Assembly: GCA_913009915.1 (NCBI GenBank)
Contig: CAJVYZ010000175.1
Coordinates: 1 to 6,409 of the forward strand
Reading direction: 5' to 3'
Source: an uncultured Gemmatimonadota bacterium
Lineage (GTDB): Bacteria; Gemmatimonadota; Gemmatimonadetes; Gemmatimonadales; GWC2-71-9
Length of the DNA stretch: 6,409 bases
Shown: positions 1 to 4,467 of the stretch, in pieces
Numbering within the stretch: position 1 is the first letter of the stretch
How the letters are laid out: each line of letters starts with the position of its first letter
Made by a program: the position numbers and the translations under genes
Notes under the pieces: model-generated
What the model was told of the DNA's origin: nothing
The model's input: the letters and a program-made list of their open reading frames with translations, nothing else
Databases searched by the model: none

Positions 1-266
1 GCGCCGAGGTAGCACACCCGCCGCCCGGGCTCATCCGTGGCGGCTTCAAACTCGGCCGAGACCTCGGCCAACCGTTTGGGCGGGCACACCGGGTTCCCGG
101 CAACCACGCGAACACCGGGGCGATCGACGTAGCCGACCACCGCATCGCCCGCCGCACCGAACCAGAGGTCGATACCGGGATTGAGGATCTGGTAGGCGGT
201 GGGATTGTGGCCATAGGTGAGGACGATCGCGCGCGCGCGCTCGAAGGTTGGAAGTTGGGATGGCAT
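1..266 (-). CDS. DUF2156 / phosphatidylglycerol lysyltransferase-domain protein, N-terminal fragment
   Basis: The frame is open from an ATG at 266-264 to the left edge, giving 88 complete codons; the rest lies outside the window. Visible motifs are YGHNPTAYQILNPG (residues 18-31), WF (35-36), GDAVVGYV (40-47) and AGNPVC (56-61), followed by a segment ending GRRVCYLG. This series matches the N-terminus of standalone DUF2156 proteins, related to the C-terminal GNAT-fold domain of MprF, which transfers an aminoacyl group to membrane phosphatidylglycerol. The substrate here cannot be told from the fragment. No Shine-Dalgarno is visible: an octamer array begins 8 nt upstream of the ATG. Codons 3-7 (SQLPT) come from two degenerate heptamer repeats, so the first few residues may be repeat-derived and the native start may differ. 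Family assignment rests on motif memory, not a search. Confidence 0.72.
   Translation of the reverse strand, partial: MPSQLPTFERARAIVLTYGHNPTAYQILNPGIDLWFGAAGDAVVGYVDRPGVRVVAGNPVCPPKRLAEVSAEFEAATDEPGRRVCYLG
247..260. repeat. Two degenerate heptamers (GTTGGAA, GTTGGGA)
   Basis: GTTGGAA at 247-253 is followed directly by GTTGGGA at 254-260. They resemble the GTTGGGC heptamers at 1148-1180, where the last unit is also GTTGGAA followed by G. In both places an octamer array lies a short distance to the right (14 and 30 bp). Here the heptamers fall inside the first codons of the DUF2156 gene. Two units could be chance; the shared GTTGGAAG and the matching neighbour make a common origin plausible. 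Confidence 0.4.
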
Positions 267-274
267 AGGCGCGC

Positions 275-314
275 GGCGGTAAGGCGGTAAGGCGGTAAGG
301 CGGTAAGGCGGTAA
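275..314. repeat. Tandem octamer array GGCGGTAA x5 (left arm)
   Basis: Five perfect head-to-tail copies of GGCGGTAA (275-282, 283-290, 291-298, 299-306, 307-314). Read on the minus strand they are TTACCGCC and sit 8 nt upstream of the DUF2156 start, where a ribosome binding site would be expected. Read on the plus strand they precede the four-helix-bundle gene. The same octamer recurs inverted at 759-791 and 1211-1283. The unit length is not a multiple of three, there are no spacers, and the units are perfect, which suggests recent expansion by slippage or an element-specific terminus. Confidence 0.95.
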
Positions 315-379
315 GCAAAATGGCACATGCTACGCGGTTTGGCTACGATCTGCTGGAGTATGGCCAGCATATTTCAAGA

Positions 380-745
380 ATGGTGCCTTATGAGCGATTC
401 GAAGCTTGGAAAAAGTGCCACGAACTGGTGTTGGCGGTATACACCGTCACAGAGGCATTCCCAGCGGAGGAGCGGTATGGCCTCGTCTCACAATTGCGGA
501 GGGCTGCCTTCTCAGCGGCGGTGAACATCGCTGAAGGTTCTGCAAAGCGCGGGTGGCGCGAATTCCGCCGTTACCTCGACATCTCCATCGGCTCGTTATC
601 GGAAGTCGCCTATACCCTACGAGTTGCCAAAGATCTCGGTCATATTACACACGACCAATGGGCGTCGCTGGACGACCTGCGCGATCATGCCGGCCGCCTG
701 ACCTGGGGATTATATCGATCCTTGACCAACACCGCCGAAAAGTAG
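380..745 (+). CDS. Four-helix-bundle protein (23S rRNA IVS / S23 family)
   Basis: A 121-residue protein of the four-helix-bundle family first known from open reading frames inside 23S rRNA intervening sequences and related to the Avd accessory proteins of diversity-generating retroelements. Diagnostic stretches are YERFEAWKKCHELVLAVY at the N-terminus, AFPAEERYGLVSQLRRA, then AVNIAEGSAKRGWREFRRYL and ISIGSLSE; the C-terminal helices end TWGLYRSL. The family usually has about 115-125 residues and opens a few residues before the RFxAWxxCHEL motif, so I chose the ATG at 380. An upstream in-frame ATG at 320 would add 20 residues without family resemblance. No strong ribosome binding site marks either start. 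No reverse transcriptase or rRNA is nearby, so neither a retroelement nor an rRNA insertion context is visible. The biochemical function of the family is unsettled; binding of nucleic acid or of a partner protein is inference. Confidence 0.9.
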   Translation: MVPYERFEAWKKCHELVLAVYTVTEAFPAEERYGLVSQLRRAAFSAAVNIAEGSAKRGWREFRRYLDISIGSLSEVAYTLRVAKDLGHITHDQWASLDDLRDHAGRLTWGLYRSLTNTAEK

Positions 746-758
746 AGCTGCACCCCCG

Positions 759-791
759 TTACCGCCTGTACCGCCTTACCGCCTTACCGCC
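759..791. repeat. Octamer array TTACCGCC (right arm, inverted relative to 275-314)
   Basis: Units are TTACCGCC (759-766), a 9-nt variant TGTACCGCC (767-775), then TTACCGCC twice (776-783, 784-791). The array is the reverse complement of the left array at 275-314. It lies between the convergent stops of the four-helix-bundle gene (745) and the MerT gene (794-796), ending 2 nt before the MerT stop codon. No poly-T tract accompanies it, so it is not a typical intrinsic terminator. Confidence 0.92.
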
Positions 792-793
792 CA

Positions 794-1135
794 TTAGAAC
801 ACCCACCCCGCCCACCGAGGACTCGTCGCGAACACTAGAGCAATGCCGGTCATCACCCACAACATCCGTTTGGTGCGCTTGCGAGCCCGGGGATCGGCAC
901 ACGGCTTGTCGGGTTCGCAGGCCCGCTGCTCTTCCTTGTCCATCAAGTGGTAGGCCAAATAGAGAAACACCGCCGTGATGACCAGGAATATCGACCGGTA
1001 AGGCCGGAACACTGACAAACCGGCTCCCGACAACCCGATGCTCGCCATCAACAGCGGTCCCGTGCAACACAACATGGAAGCGAACGAAGCAGCGAGGCCG
1101 CCGATACCGGAAAACAGAATCTTGCCAAGTGTCAT
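794..1135 (-). CDS. merT: MerT-like mercuric ion transport protein
   Basis: 113 residues, close to the usual 116 of MerT. MerT is an inner-membrane protein that receives Hg(II) from periplasmic MerP and passes it through paired cysteines to the cytoplasm for reduction by MerA. The key first-helix motif is present: GGLAASFASMLCCTGPLL, with vicinal C23 and C24, then GLSGAG and PYRSIF (residues 45-50). The second pair is C73 and C79 in ACEPDKPCADPRAR, matching the cytoplasmic loop of MerT. Three membrane helices are apparent, at about 8-30, 47-64 and 90-106. No merR, merP or merA is visible nearby, so this is an orphan copy or part of a scattered system; transport of another thiophilic metal is possible. 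No Shine-Dalgarno is seen: the leader next to the ATG is AT-rich, and a heptamer array starts 11 nt upstream. The stop abuts an octamer array. Confidence 0.85.
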   Translation of the reverse strand: MTLGKILFSGIGGLAASFASMLCCTGPLLMASIGLSGAGLSVFRPYRSIFLVITAVFLYLAYHLMDKEEQRACEPDKPCADPRARKRTKRMLWVMTGIALVFATSPRWAGWVF

Positions 1136-1146
1136 AATAAGTAGTG

Positions 1147-1180
1147 CGTTGGGCGTTGGGCGTTGGGCGTTGGGCGTTGG
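1147..1180. repeat. Tandem heptamer array (CGTTGGG, 4.9 copies)
   Basis: Four perfect CGTTGGG units (1147-1153, 1154-1160, 1161-1167, 1168-1174) and a 6-nt partial copy (1175-1180), followed by AAG. It is a different unit from the octamers but lies 30 bp from the octamer array at 1211-1283, forming a compound repeat cluster. On the minus strand it occupies the 5' leader of the MerT gene, ending 11 nt before its ATG. Confidence 0.93.
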
Positions 1181-1210
1181 AAGCTAACGGCACCCAGTCG
1201 TCGAGCCCAC

Positions 1211-1283
1211 CTACCGCCCTTACCGCCATACCGCCTTACCGCCATACCGCCTTACCGCCTTACCGCCTTACCGCCCTACCGCC
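1211..1283. repeat. Octamer array (T/A/C)TACCGCC, 9 units
   Basis: Nine units in a row: CTACCGCC, a 9-nt CTTACCGCC, ATACCGCC, TTACCGCC, ATACCGCC, TTACCGCC three times, and CTACCGCC (1276-1283). The first base of the unit varies (T, A or C) while TACCGCC is constant, so this array is older or more diverged than the perfect one at 275-314. Orientation equals that of 759-791. The last unit overlaps the end of the amidohydrolase gene: its CTA supplies the TAG stop on the minus strand. Confidence 0.94.
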
Positions 1284-2922
1284 CCAACACCCTCCCCGGC
1301 AAGTCTCCAGAATGCTCACCCTCTCGGACCACCACCTCGCCGTTCACCAACACCACCTCGATACCCACTGGATACTGATGGGGGTCGGTGAACGTCGCCC
1401 GGTCGGCCACCGTCGCCGGATCGAACACCACCAGATCGGCGAAGGCGCCGACCGCGACCTGCCCGCGGCGGTCGAGACGAAGCCGCCGGGCCGGCATGCC
1501 GGTCATCTTGTGGATGCCGACCTCGAGGGGCATGAGGTGCTGGTCTCGACAATAGTGTCCCAACACCCTGGGGAACGAGCCGTACGACCGAGGGTGGGGC
1601 GACCCCTCCGAGAGCGGTCCATAGGTGGCGCGAGCCGAGCCGTCGGAGCAAATCATCCCCAACGGATGCGCCAGAATCATGGCGGTGTTCTCTTCGCTCA
1701 TACCAAAGCCGACCATACCGATGCTCGCCTGTCCCTGACGGACGATCTCCAACAGCAACACGTACGGGTCCTTGCCGACCTCCCGGGCCAGCGTTCCCAC
1801 CTTGCGACCCTTGATCCAGTCGAGGCCCTCGCCGTCGGCCGAGGTCATTTGCACCGCGTCCCAGCTGCCGAGTTCGGCGACTTTCCCTCGAACGGCCTTC
1901 TCGATGGCCTCCTGCAACTCGGCGTCGTCGAGCCGGACCAGAAATGCCTCGGTGCCCCCGTCTCTCGACCACAACGGGAACAGGGACGTGAGCCCTGTAC
2001 TGTAGGCCACATAGGGGTAACGGTCGAAGGTCACCTCGCCGCCGTCTTCCACCGCGCGCTCCAGCGTATGGAGTACCGGCTCCGCTTTCCACCAGTTGCG
2101 CTGGCCCTGGGCCTTGAGGTGTGAGATGTGCACCGGCACCCCGGCCCGCCGCCCTACCGCCAGGGCCTCTTCGACGGCCGCCATCAGTTGGTCGTCTTCG
2201 TTGCGCATGTGGCTGGCGTAAGGGAGATCGGTGCCGCGCAGGGGTTCCGCCAGCGCCACCAGTTCATCGAGGTCGGCGAAGCCGCCCGGCACATACTCCA
2301 GGCCGCTGGACAGACCACAAGCCCCTTGCTCGATCGCCTCCGCCACCAGAGCCACCATTTGAGCTAGCTCCTCGGCGGTAGCCGGGCGGTCGTCGTAGCC
2401 GATGACCAGGCGTCGAACGGTGCCCGCCCCGATCATGCTGGCAATGTTGACGGCCGTGCCGTCGCGCTCGAGTCGCTGGTAGAAGCCGGCGATGTCGACG
2501 ATCTCCTCCGGGGTTTCCCGTTCACGAGTGTCCCGCCAAGGACCGAGTGACGACCCGTCCTGGCCCACGATCTCCGTGGTAACTCCTTGGCGTATCTTGC
2601 TTTCGGCCCGAGGATTGACCAGCAACTCCCGGTCGGTATGTGAATGGATGTCGATGAACCCCGGCGCCACCGCCAAACCATGGACATCGATCACTGCGGC
2701 ACCTGCCTCAGCGAGGCCGGGACCGATGCCGGATATACGATCTCCGTCGACGGCGACATCTACTTCCGCAGGTGCAGCCCCGGTGCCGTCGTACACCAAC
2801 CCACCCTTCAGCAGAATCGACGCCGACGGCATACCACCAGACCAAAAGGGGCGGCGGGCCCAGCCGGGAAGCGCTGCCATCCCAAGAGCTGACGACGCCT
2901 GAACGAACGTGCGACGCTTCAC
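1276..2922 (-). CDS. Tat-exported amidohydrolase, N-acyl-D-amino-acid deacylase (D-aminoacylase) family
   Basis: 548 residues. An N-terminal twin-arginine signal (MKRRTFVQASSALGMAALPG, residues 1-20) predicts export. The composite-domain start ILLKGGLVYDGTG (36-48) leads into a TIM barrel with the metal motif PGFIDIHSHTD (H93, H95), then ASHMRNED (H238), VHISHLKAQGQ (H268) and ICSDGS (D427). HPRSYGSFPRVLGHY (443-457) and the tail GAFADLVVFDP (492-502) are also typical. These match enzymes that hydrolyse N-acyl-D-amino acids or related amides. The bridging cysteine of characterised D-aminoacylases (in a VGNCG motif) is replaced here by VGQDG (D122), so substrate and metal arrangement may differ. 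The start is a GTG overlapping the upstream gene's TGA as GTGA, with GGAGG 9 nt before it, so translation is probably coupled to the DinB gene. The TAG stop lies inside the octamer array, which encodes the final Gly-Arg. Confidence 0.9.
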   Translation of the reverse strand: MKRRTFVQASSALGMAALPGWARRPFWSGGMPSASILLKGGLVYDGTGAAPAEVDVAVDGDRISGIGPGLAEAGAAVIDVHGLAVAPGFIDIHSHTDRELLVNPRAESKIRQGVTTEIVGQDGSSLGPWRDTRERETPEEIVDIAGFYQRLERDGTAVNIASMIGAGTVRRLVIGYDDRPATAEELAQMVALVAEAIEQGACGLSSGLEYVPGGFADLDELVALAEPLRGTDLPYASHMRNEDDQLMAAVEEALAVGRRAGVPVHISHLKAQGQRNWWKAEPVLHTLERAVEDGGEVTFDRYPYVAYSTGLTSLFPLWSRDGGTEAFLVRLDDAELQEAIEKAVRGKVAELGSWDAVQMTSADGEGLDWIKGRKVGTLAREVGKDPYVLLLEIVRQGQASIGMVGFGMSEENTAMILAHPLGMICSDGSARATYGPLSEGSPHPRSYGSFPRVLGHYCRDQHLMPLEVGIHKMTGMPARRLRLDRRGQVAVGAFADLVVFDPATVADRATFTDPHQYPVGIEVVLVNGEVVVREGEHSGDLPGRVLGR

Positions 2923-3446
2923 TTGAGTGACCCTCCCGCCCTGATGGCCTGGCGGATGCTCGCCAGGTGATGATCGTCATGCTCCGCCACGAACAGGGCC
3001 AAATCCACCGGACGCATGGGTTGATCGAGCCGGGGATGGAGAGCATCAAGAAGCTGCTGCTCGTCGTCGAGAGCCTCGAACCGCCGGACCAGGGTCATGC
3101 GCAACTCGCGAAACCGCGTCAGCAGATCGGGCAACATCGCCGAGTTGTGCTTGGCTTGGTCGGTCATGGCGTTGGTGAGATCGGCCCCGCGCAAGACCTT
3201 GGCGCCGGCTAGCAGGTCGTCGACCCGTCCGGCCCACAACGGCTCGAGATCGAGGAAGTGGCCAACATTTTCCTGAATGGACCAGGCACCGTCGGCGGCC
3301 GCCAGCCGGATTTCCGTGGGAACACCCTGCACCAACTCTTCGAGTCGGGCGGGAGTCCCCCGCAGCCGCTCGATCATGTTGGGCAACAACCCCACCGGTA
3401 TCCCCAGATCGAACACCCGGTCGAACCACTTTGCGCGATCACTCAT
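2919..3446 (-). CDS. DinB-family (DinB/YfiT-like four-helix) protein
   Basis: 175 residues, the usual size of DinB/YfiT-like putative metal-dependent proteins. The expected histidine triad is visible: H63 in AWSIQENVGHFLDLE and the cluster AEHDDHH (H156, H159/H160) in the last helix. These residues usually bind a divalent metal in a four-helix bundle; some relatives are thiol-dependent transferases or hydrolases, but no specific reaction can be assigned. No signal peptide or membrane segment is seen, so it is likely cytosolic, unlike its exported neighbour. The ATG at 3446-3444 is supported by GGGAG at 3454-3458, 7 nt upstream. It is the first gene of a minus-strand pair and its stop overlaps the amidohydrolase start by 4 nt (GTGA), which argues for one transcript. 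The shared role of the two is unknown. Confidence 0.88.
   Translation of the reverse strand: MSDRAKWFDRVFDLGIPVGLLPNMIERLRGTPARLEELVQGVPTEIRLAAADGAWSIQENVGHFLDLEPLWAGRVDDLLAGAKVLRGADLTNAMTDQAKHNSAMLPDLLTRFRELRMTLVRRFEALDDEQQLLDALHPRLDQPMRPVDLALFVAEHDDHHLASIRQAIRAGGSLK
2932..2936 (-). promoter_or_regulatory. Shine-Dalgarno GGAGG of the amidohydrolase
   Basis: CCTCC on the plus strand reads GGAGG on the minus strand, inside a longer GGGAGGG (2931-2937). It lies 9 nt before the GTG at 2922-2920 and within the last codons of the DinB gene. It decides for the GTG that overlaps the DinB stop as the true start, and the exported signal follows it directly. Confidence 0.75.
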
Positions 3447-3605
3447 TGCCGGACTCCCAAGGGGGAAACGCTGTGTAGGGAGAGGGGTTCACCCTAACGT
3501 CCCATTCTGAACCGTTGTTAATCCGATGACCTCCCGCAAGTCGGAATCACCGGTCCCGTGGCCGACGCAACCTGAACACATGATAATGCGTATTACAAGG
3601 TTACA
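3447..3605. promoter_or_regulatory. Divergent intergenic region with a possible plus-strand -10 element
   Basis: This 159-bp spacer separates the minus-strand DinB/amidohydrolase pair from the plus-strand DUF4159/VWA pair, so promoters for both should lie here. A locally AT-rich patch (about 3575-3604) contains GATAAT at 3582-3587, a 5/6 match to the -10 consensus, 18 nt before the GTG at 3606. I see no convincing -35 at 16-18 bp spacing. No clear minus-strand promoter, long palindrome or terminator is visible. No RNA gene is recognised. Confidence 0.35.
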
Positions 3606-4460
3606 GTGCTCGCCGCAATCCGTGTGGCCGGCCGCGTGAACCCCGAACCGGATTTGGCGTTGCGAGATGAGCCTACTAGCGCCCTGGCGCTCACCACAAT
3701 CCTGGCAGGATTCCTGTGCCTCGGCACGGTACCAAGGTCCCTGGAGGGACAGAACCGCCTGGTCGATCCCTCGGCTATGCTGGTCCAGCCGCCGGTCGAC
3801 AGCGTGCCGCATGAGTTCTATTTCACCCGCGCCATGTACAGCGACATCCGGGCACGGTTCCCTTCCTGGAGTGTCGACTACCCCAAGGCGGACCGGCAGT
3901 TCCTGATCGGCTTGCAACAACTCACCAATATCGACGCCTCGGGCGCCGAACACCCGATCCGGCTCGACGATCCCGCCCTCAGGGAGTTTCCGGTTCTCTA
4001 TGCCGTCGAGGTCGGCTACATGTCGCTCACGGAGGCGGAGCGCAGCGGTCTGCGGGATTATCTCCTGGCCGGCGGCTTCTTGGTGGTCGACGACTTTTGG
4101 GGCAGTTGGGAGTGGTTCAATTTCGAGCGACAGATCCGCACGGTGCTCCCCGAGTACTCCATCGTTGACATCCCGCCTGATCATCCGGTCCTGCATGTGT
4201 TCTACGATATCGATGAAATCGTGCAGGTGCCCAACGTCGGACAAGGGCGCTCGGGAGGGCCCACCTGGGAGAAGGATGGCTATATCCCGGCCTTTCGGGG
4301 CATTATGAATGAAGAGGGGCGAATCCTGGTCGCCATCGTGTGGAACAGCGACCTGGGGGACGCCTGGGAGTGGGCCGAAGATCCATTCTACCCGCTCCGT
4401 TTTTCGAATTTCGCCTATCAGTTGGGCGTCAACCTCATCGTGTACGCGATGAGTCACTGA
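3606..4460 (+). CDS. DUF4159 domain protein, probably exported
   Basis: 284 residues. After a hydrophobic N-terminal segment (about residues 26-41, ALALTTILAGFLCLGT), the DUF4159 domain begins at EFYFTRAMYSDIR (70-82). It continues with SWSVDYPKADRQFL (87-100), the LYAVEVGYMSL stretch (131-141), LRDYLLAGGFLVVDDFWG (149-166), GRILVAIVWNSDLGDAWEW (238-256) and the end GVNLIVYAMSH. DUF4159 has a flavodoxin/amidotransferase-like fold of unknown activity and is commonly encoded with MoxR ATPase, DUF58 and membrane VWA genes. The downstream VWA gene starts 7 nt after this stop, fitting an operon. The listed start is a GTG with AAGG 5 nt upstream. Later in-frame starts (GTG 3624, GTG 3636, TTG 3654 or 3660) would put the hydrophobic segment nearer the N-terminus and suit a signal peptide better, so the true start is uncertain. 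Confidence 0.88.
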   Translation: MLAAIRVAGRVNPEPDLALRDEPTSALALTTILAGFLCLGTVPRSLEGQNRLVDPSAMLVQPPVDSVPHEFYFTRAMYSDIRARFPSWSVDYPKADRQFLIGLQQLTNIDASGAEHPIRLDDPALREFPVLYAVEVGYMSLTEAERSGLRDYLLAGGFLVVDDFWGSWEWFNFERQIRTVLPEYSIVDIPPDHPVLHVFYDIDEIVQVPNVGQGRSGGPTWEKDGYIPAFRGIMNEEGRILVAIVWNSDLGDAWEWAEDPFYPLRFSNFAYQLGVNLIVYAMSH

Positions 4461-4467
4461 GGGCACC

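Larger units (their letters stand above)
275..791 (+). mobile_element. Candidate IVS-like element: four-helix-bundle gene between inverted octamer arrays
   Basis: The unit is about 517 bp and holds a single gene. Its ends are complementary octamer arrays: GGCGGTAA x5 on the left, and three TTACCGCC plus one TGTACCGCC on the right. A transcript spanning the unit could pair end to end as a stem of roughly 33 bp with one small interruption. This is the layout of classical 23S rRNA intervening sequences, which encode proteins of the same family between pairing termini. The enclosed gene is the only plus-strand gene among minus-strand neighbours in this half of the window and is poorer in GC (about 57% by hand count over 380-745). 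No transposase, target duplication or rRNA flank is seen, so mobility is a hypothesis. Confidence 0.35.

Noticed and set aside
380..745. Avd accessory protein of a diversity-generating retroelement
   Set aside because: The fold family is related, but there is no reverse transcriptase, template repeat or variable repeat in the window.
759..791. Intrinsic terminator between the convergent four-helix-bundle and MerT genes
   Set aside because: The array has no internal hairpin and no T-run; it can only pair with the distant array at 275-314.
759..1229. Minus-strand frame of 156 codons over the MerT region
   Set aside because: It is out of frame with MerT, which has intact cysteine motifs and membrane helices, and both of its ends are translated repeat arrays.
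1147..1283. CRISPR array
   Set aside because: Units are 7-9 nt with no unique spacers between them; these are simple tandem repeats.
1144..2124. Open frame on the plus strand across the repeat arrays and the amidohydrolase
   Set aside because: Its first 50 or so residues are translated repeats and the rest is the reverse strand of the amidohydrolase. No family motif is present.
3485..3494. Small inverted repeat GGGT-TC-ACCC as an operator
   Set aside because: Four-base arms with a 2-nt gap are expected by chance in GC-rich DNA.
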